Part shown: positions 6,031 through 6,077 of the stretch, in pieces | Layout of the letters: each line of letters begins with the position of its first letter | Numbering within the stretch: the first letter of the stretch is position 1 | From: an uncultured Alistipes sp. | GTDB taxonomy: Bacteria; Bacteroidota; Bacteroidia; Bacteroidales; Rikenellaceae | NCBI GenBank assembly: GCA_900542505.1 | Contig: UQNV01000062.1 | Location: 1 to 6,077, forward strand | Direction of reading: 5' to 3' | DNA length: 6,077 bases | The notes under the pieces: generated by a model | The model's database searches: none | Told to the model about the DNA's origin: nothing | What the model saw: only the letters and a program-made list of their open reading frames with translations | Made by a program: the position numbers and the translations under genes

Positions 6031-6077
6031 TGTCTCTTATACACATCTCCGAGCCCACGAGACATCTCAGGATCTCG
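6030..6077. other. Nextera (Tn5) sequencing adapter, index and P7 start: not genomic
   Basis: From 6030 to 6048 the sequence is CTGTCTCTTATACACATCT, the Tn5 mosaic end. Then CCGAGCCCACGAGAC (6049-6063) completes the Nextera i7-side adapter. ATCTCAGG (6064-6071) sits where the 8-base index belongs and matches i7 index N715 as I remember it. ATCTCG (6072-6077) is the start of the P7 primer region. C6030 could be genomic or adapter. This is untrimmed read-through, so genomic sequence ends at 6029 or 6030. Confidence 0.98.

Noticed and set aside
6030..6048. The Tn5 mosaic end as a real transposon end inserted in clpB
   Set aside because: It is followed by the Nextera adapter, an index and the P7 start in the exact order of a sequencing library, not by transposon sequence.

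Overview
The window looks like the end of a draft-assembly contig from a GC-rich member of the Bacteroidota, probably Bacteroidales. An Alistipes-like gut anaerobe is my best guess. The grounds are DnaX and ClpB sequences of Bacteroidales type as I remember them, A-rich leaders instead of Shine-Dalgarno sites, and candidate -7 boxes of the Bacteroidota form TAnnTTTG. The genus is inference, not proof.

Layout. Positions 1-1208 (minus strand) hold dnaX, the DNA polymerase III clamp-loader gene, open at the left edge. Positions 1389-2408 (minus) hold a complete TupA-like ATP-grasp protein of the kind linked to surface polysaccharide synthesis. A 288-bp AT-rich divergent region (2409-2696) separates these from the plus-strand genes. 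Positions 2697-3110 (plus) hold a secreted transthyretin-like 5-hydroxyisourate hydrolase. A 418-bp gap (3111-3528) carries a strong intrinsic terminator with a TTCG loop and a helically phased array of GTGACA repeats. Positions 3529-6030 (plus) hold clpB, the AAA+ disaggregase, nearly complete but cut at its C-terminus.

The four genes form no evident pathway: replication, envelope polysaccharide, urate breakdown and protein quality control. The interest lies in the control elements. (1) dnaX contains a run of ten A in its mRNA just after the clamp-loader domains. An 8-nt tandem duplication behind it puts a TGA in each of the two alternative frames, so slippage either way would give a gamma-like protein of 366 or 368 residues, while normal reading gives tau. 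(2) Four copies of GTGACA at an exact 10-bp period, with a fifth degenerate copy two turns on, lie upstream of clpB and look like an operator. (3) A long near-perfect palindrome lies between the tupA-like gene and dnaX, and the candidate dnaX -7 box is only 7 nt from the ATG.

The last 48 bases are not genomic. They are the Nextera (Tn5) adapter, an 8-base index and the first bases of the P7 primer, so the true contig ends at about 6029 and the apparent ClpB C-terminus past residue 834 is an artefact.
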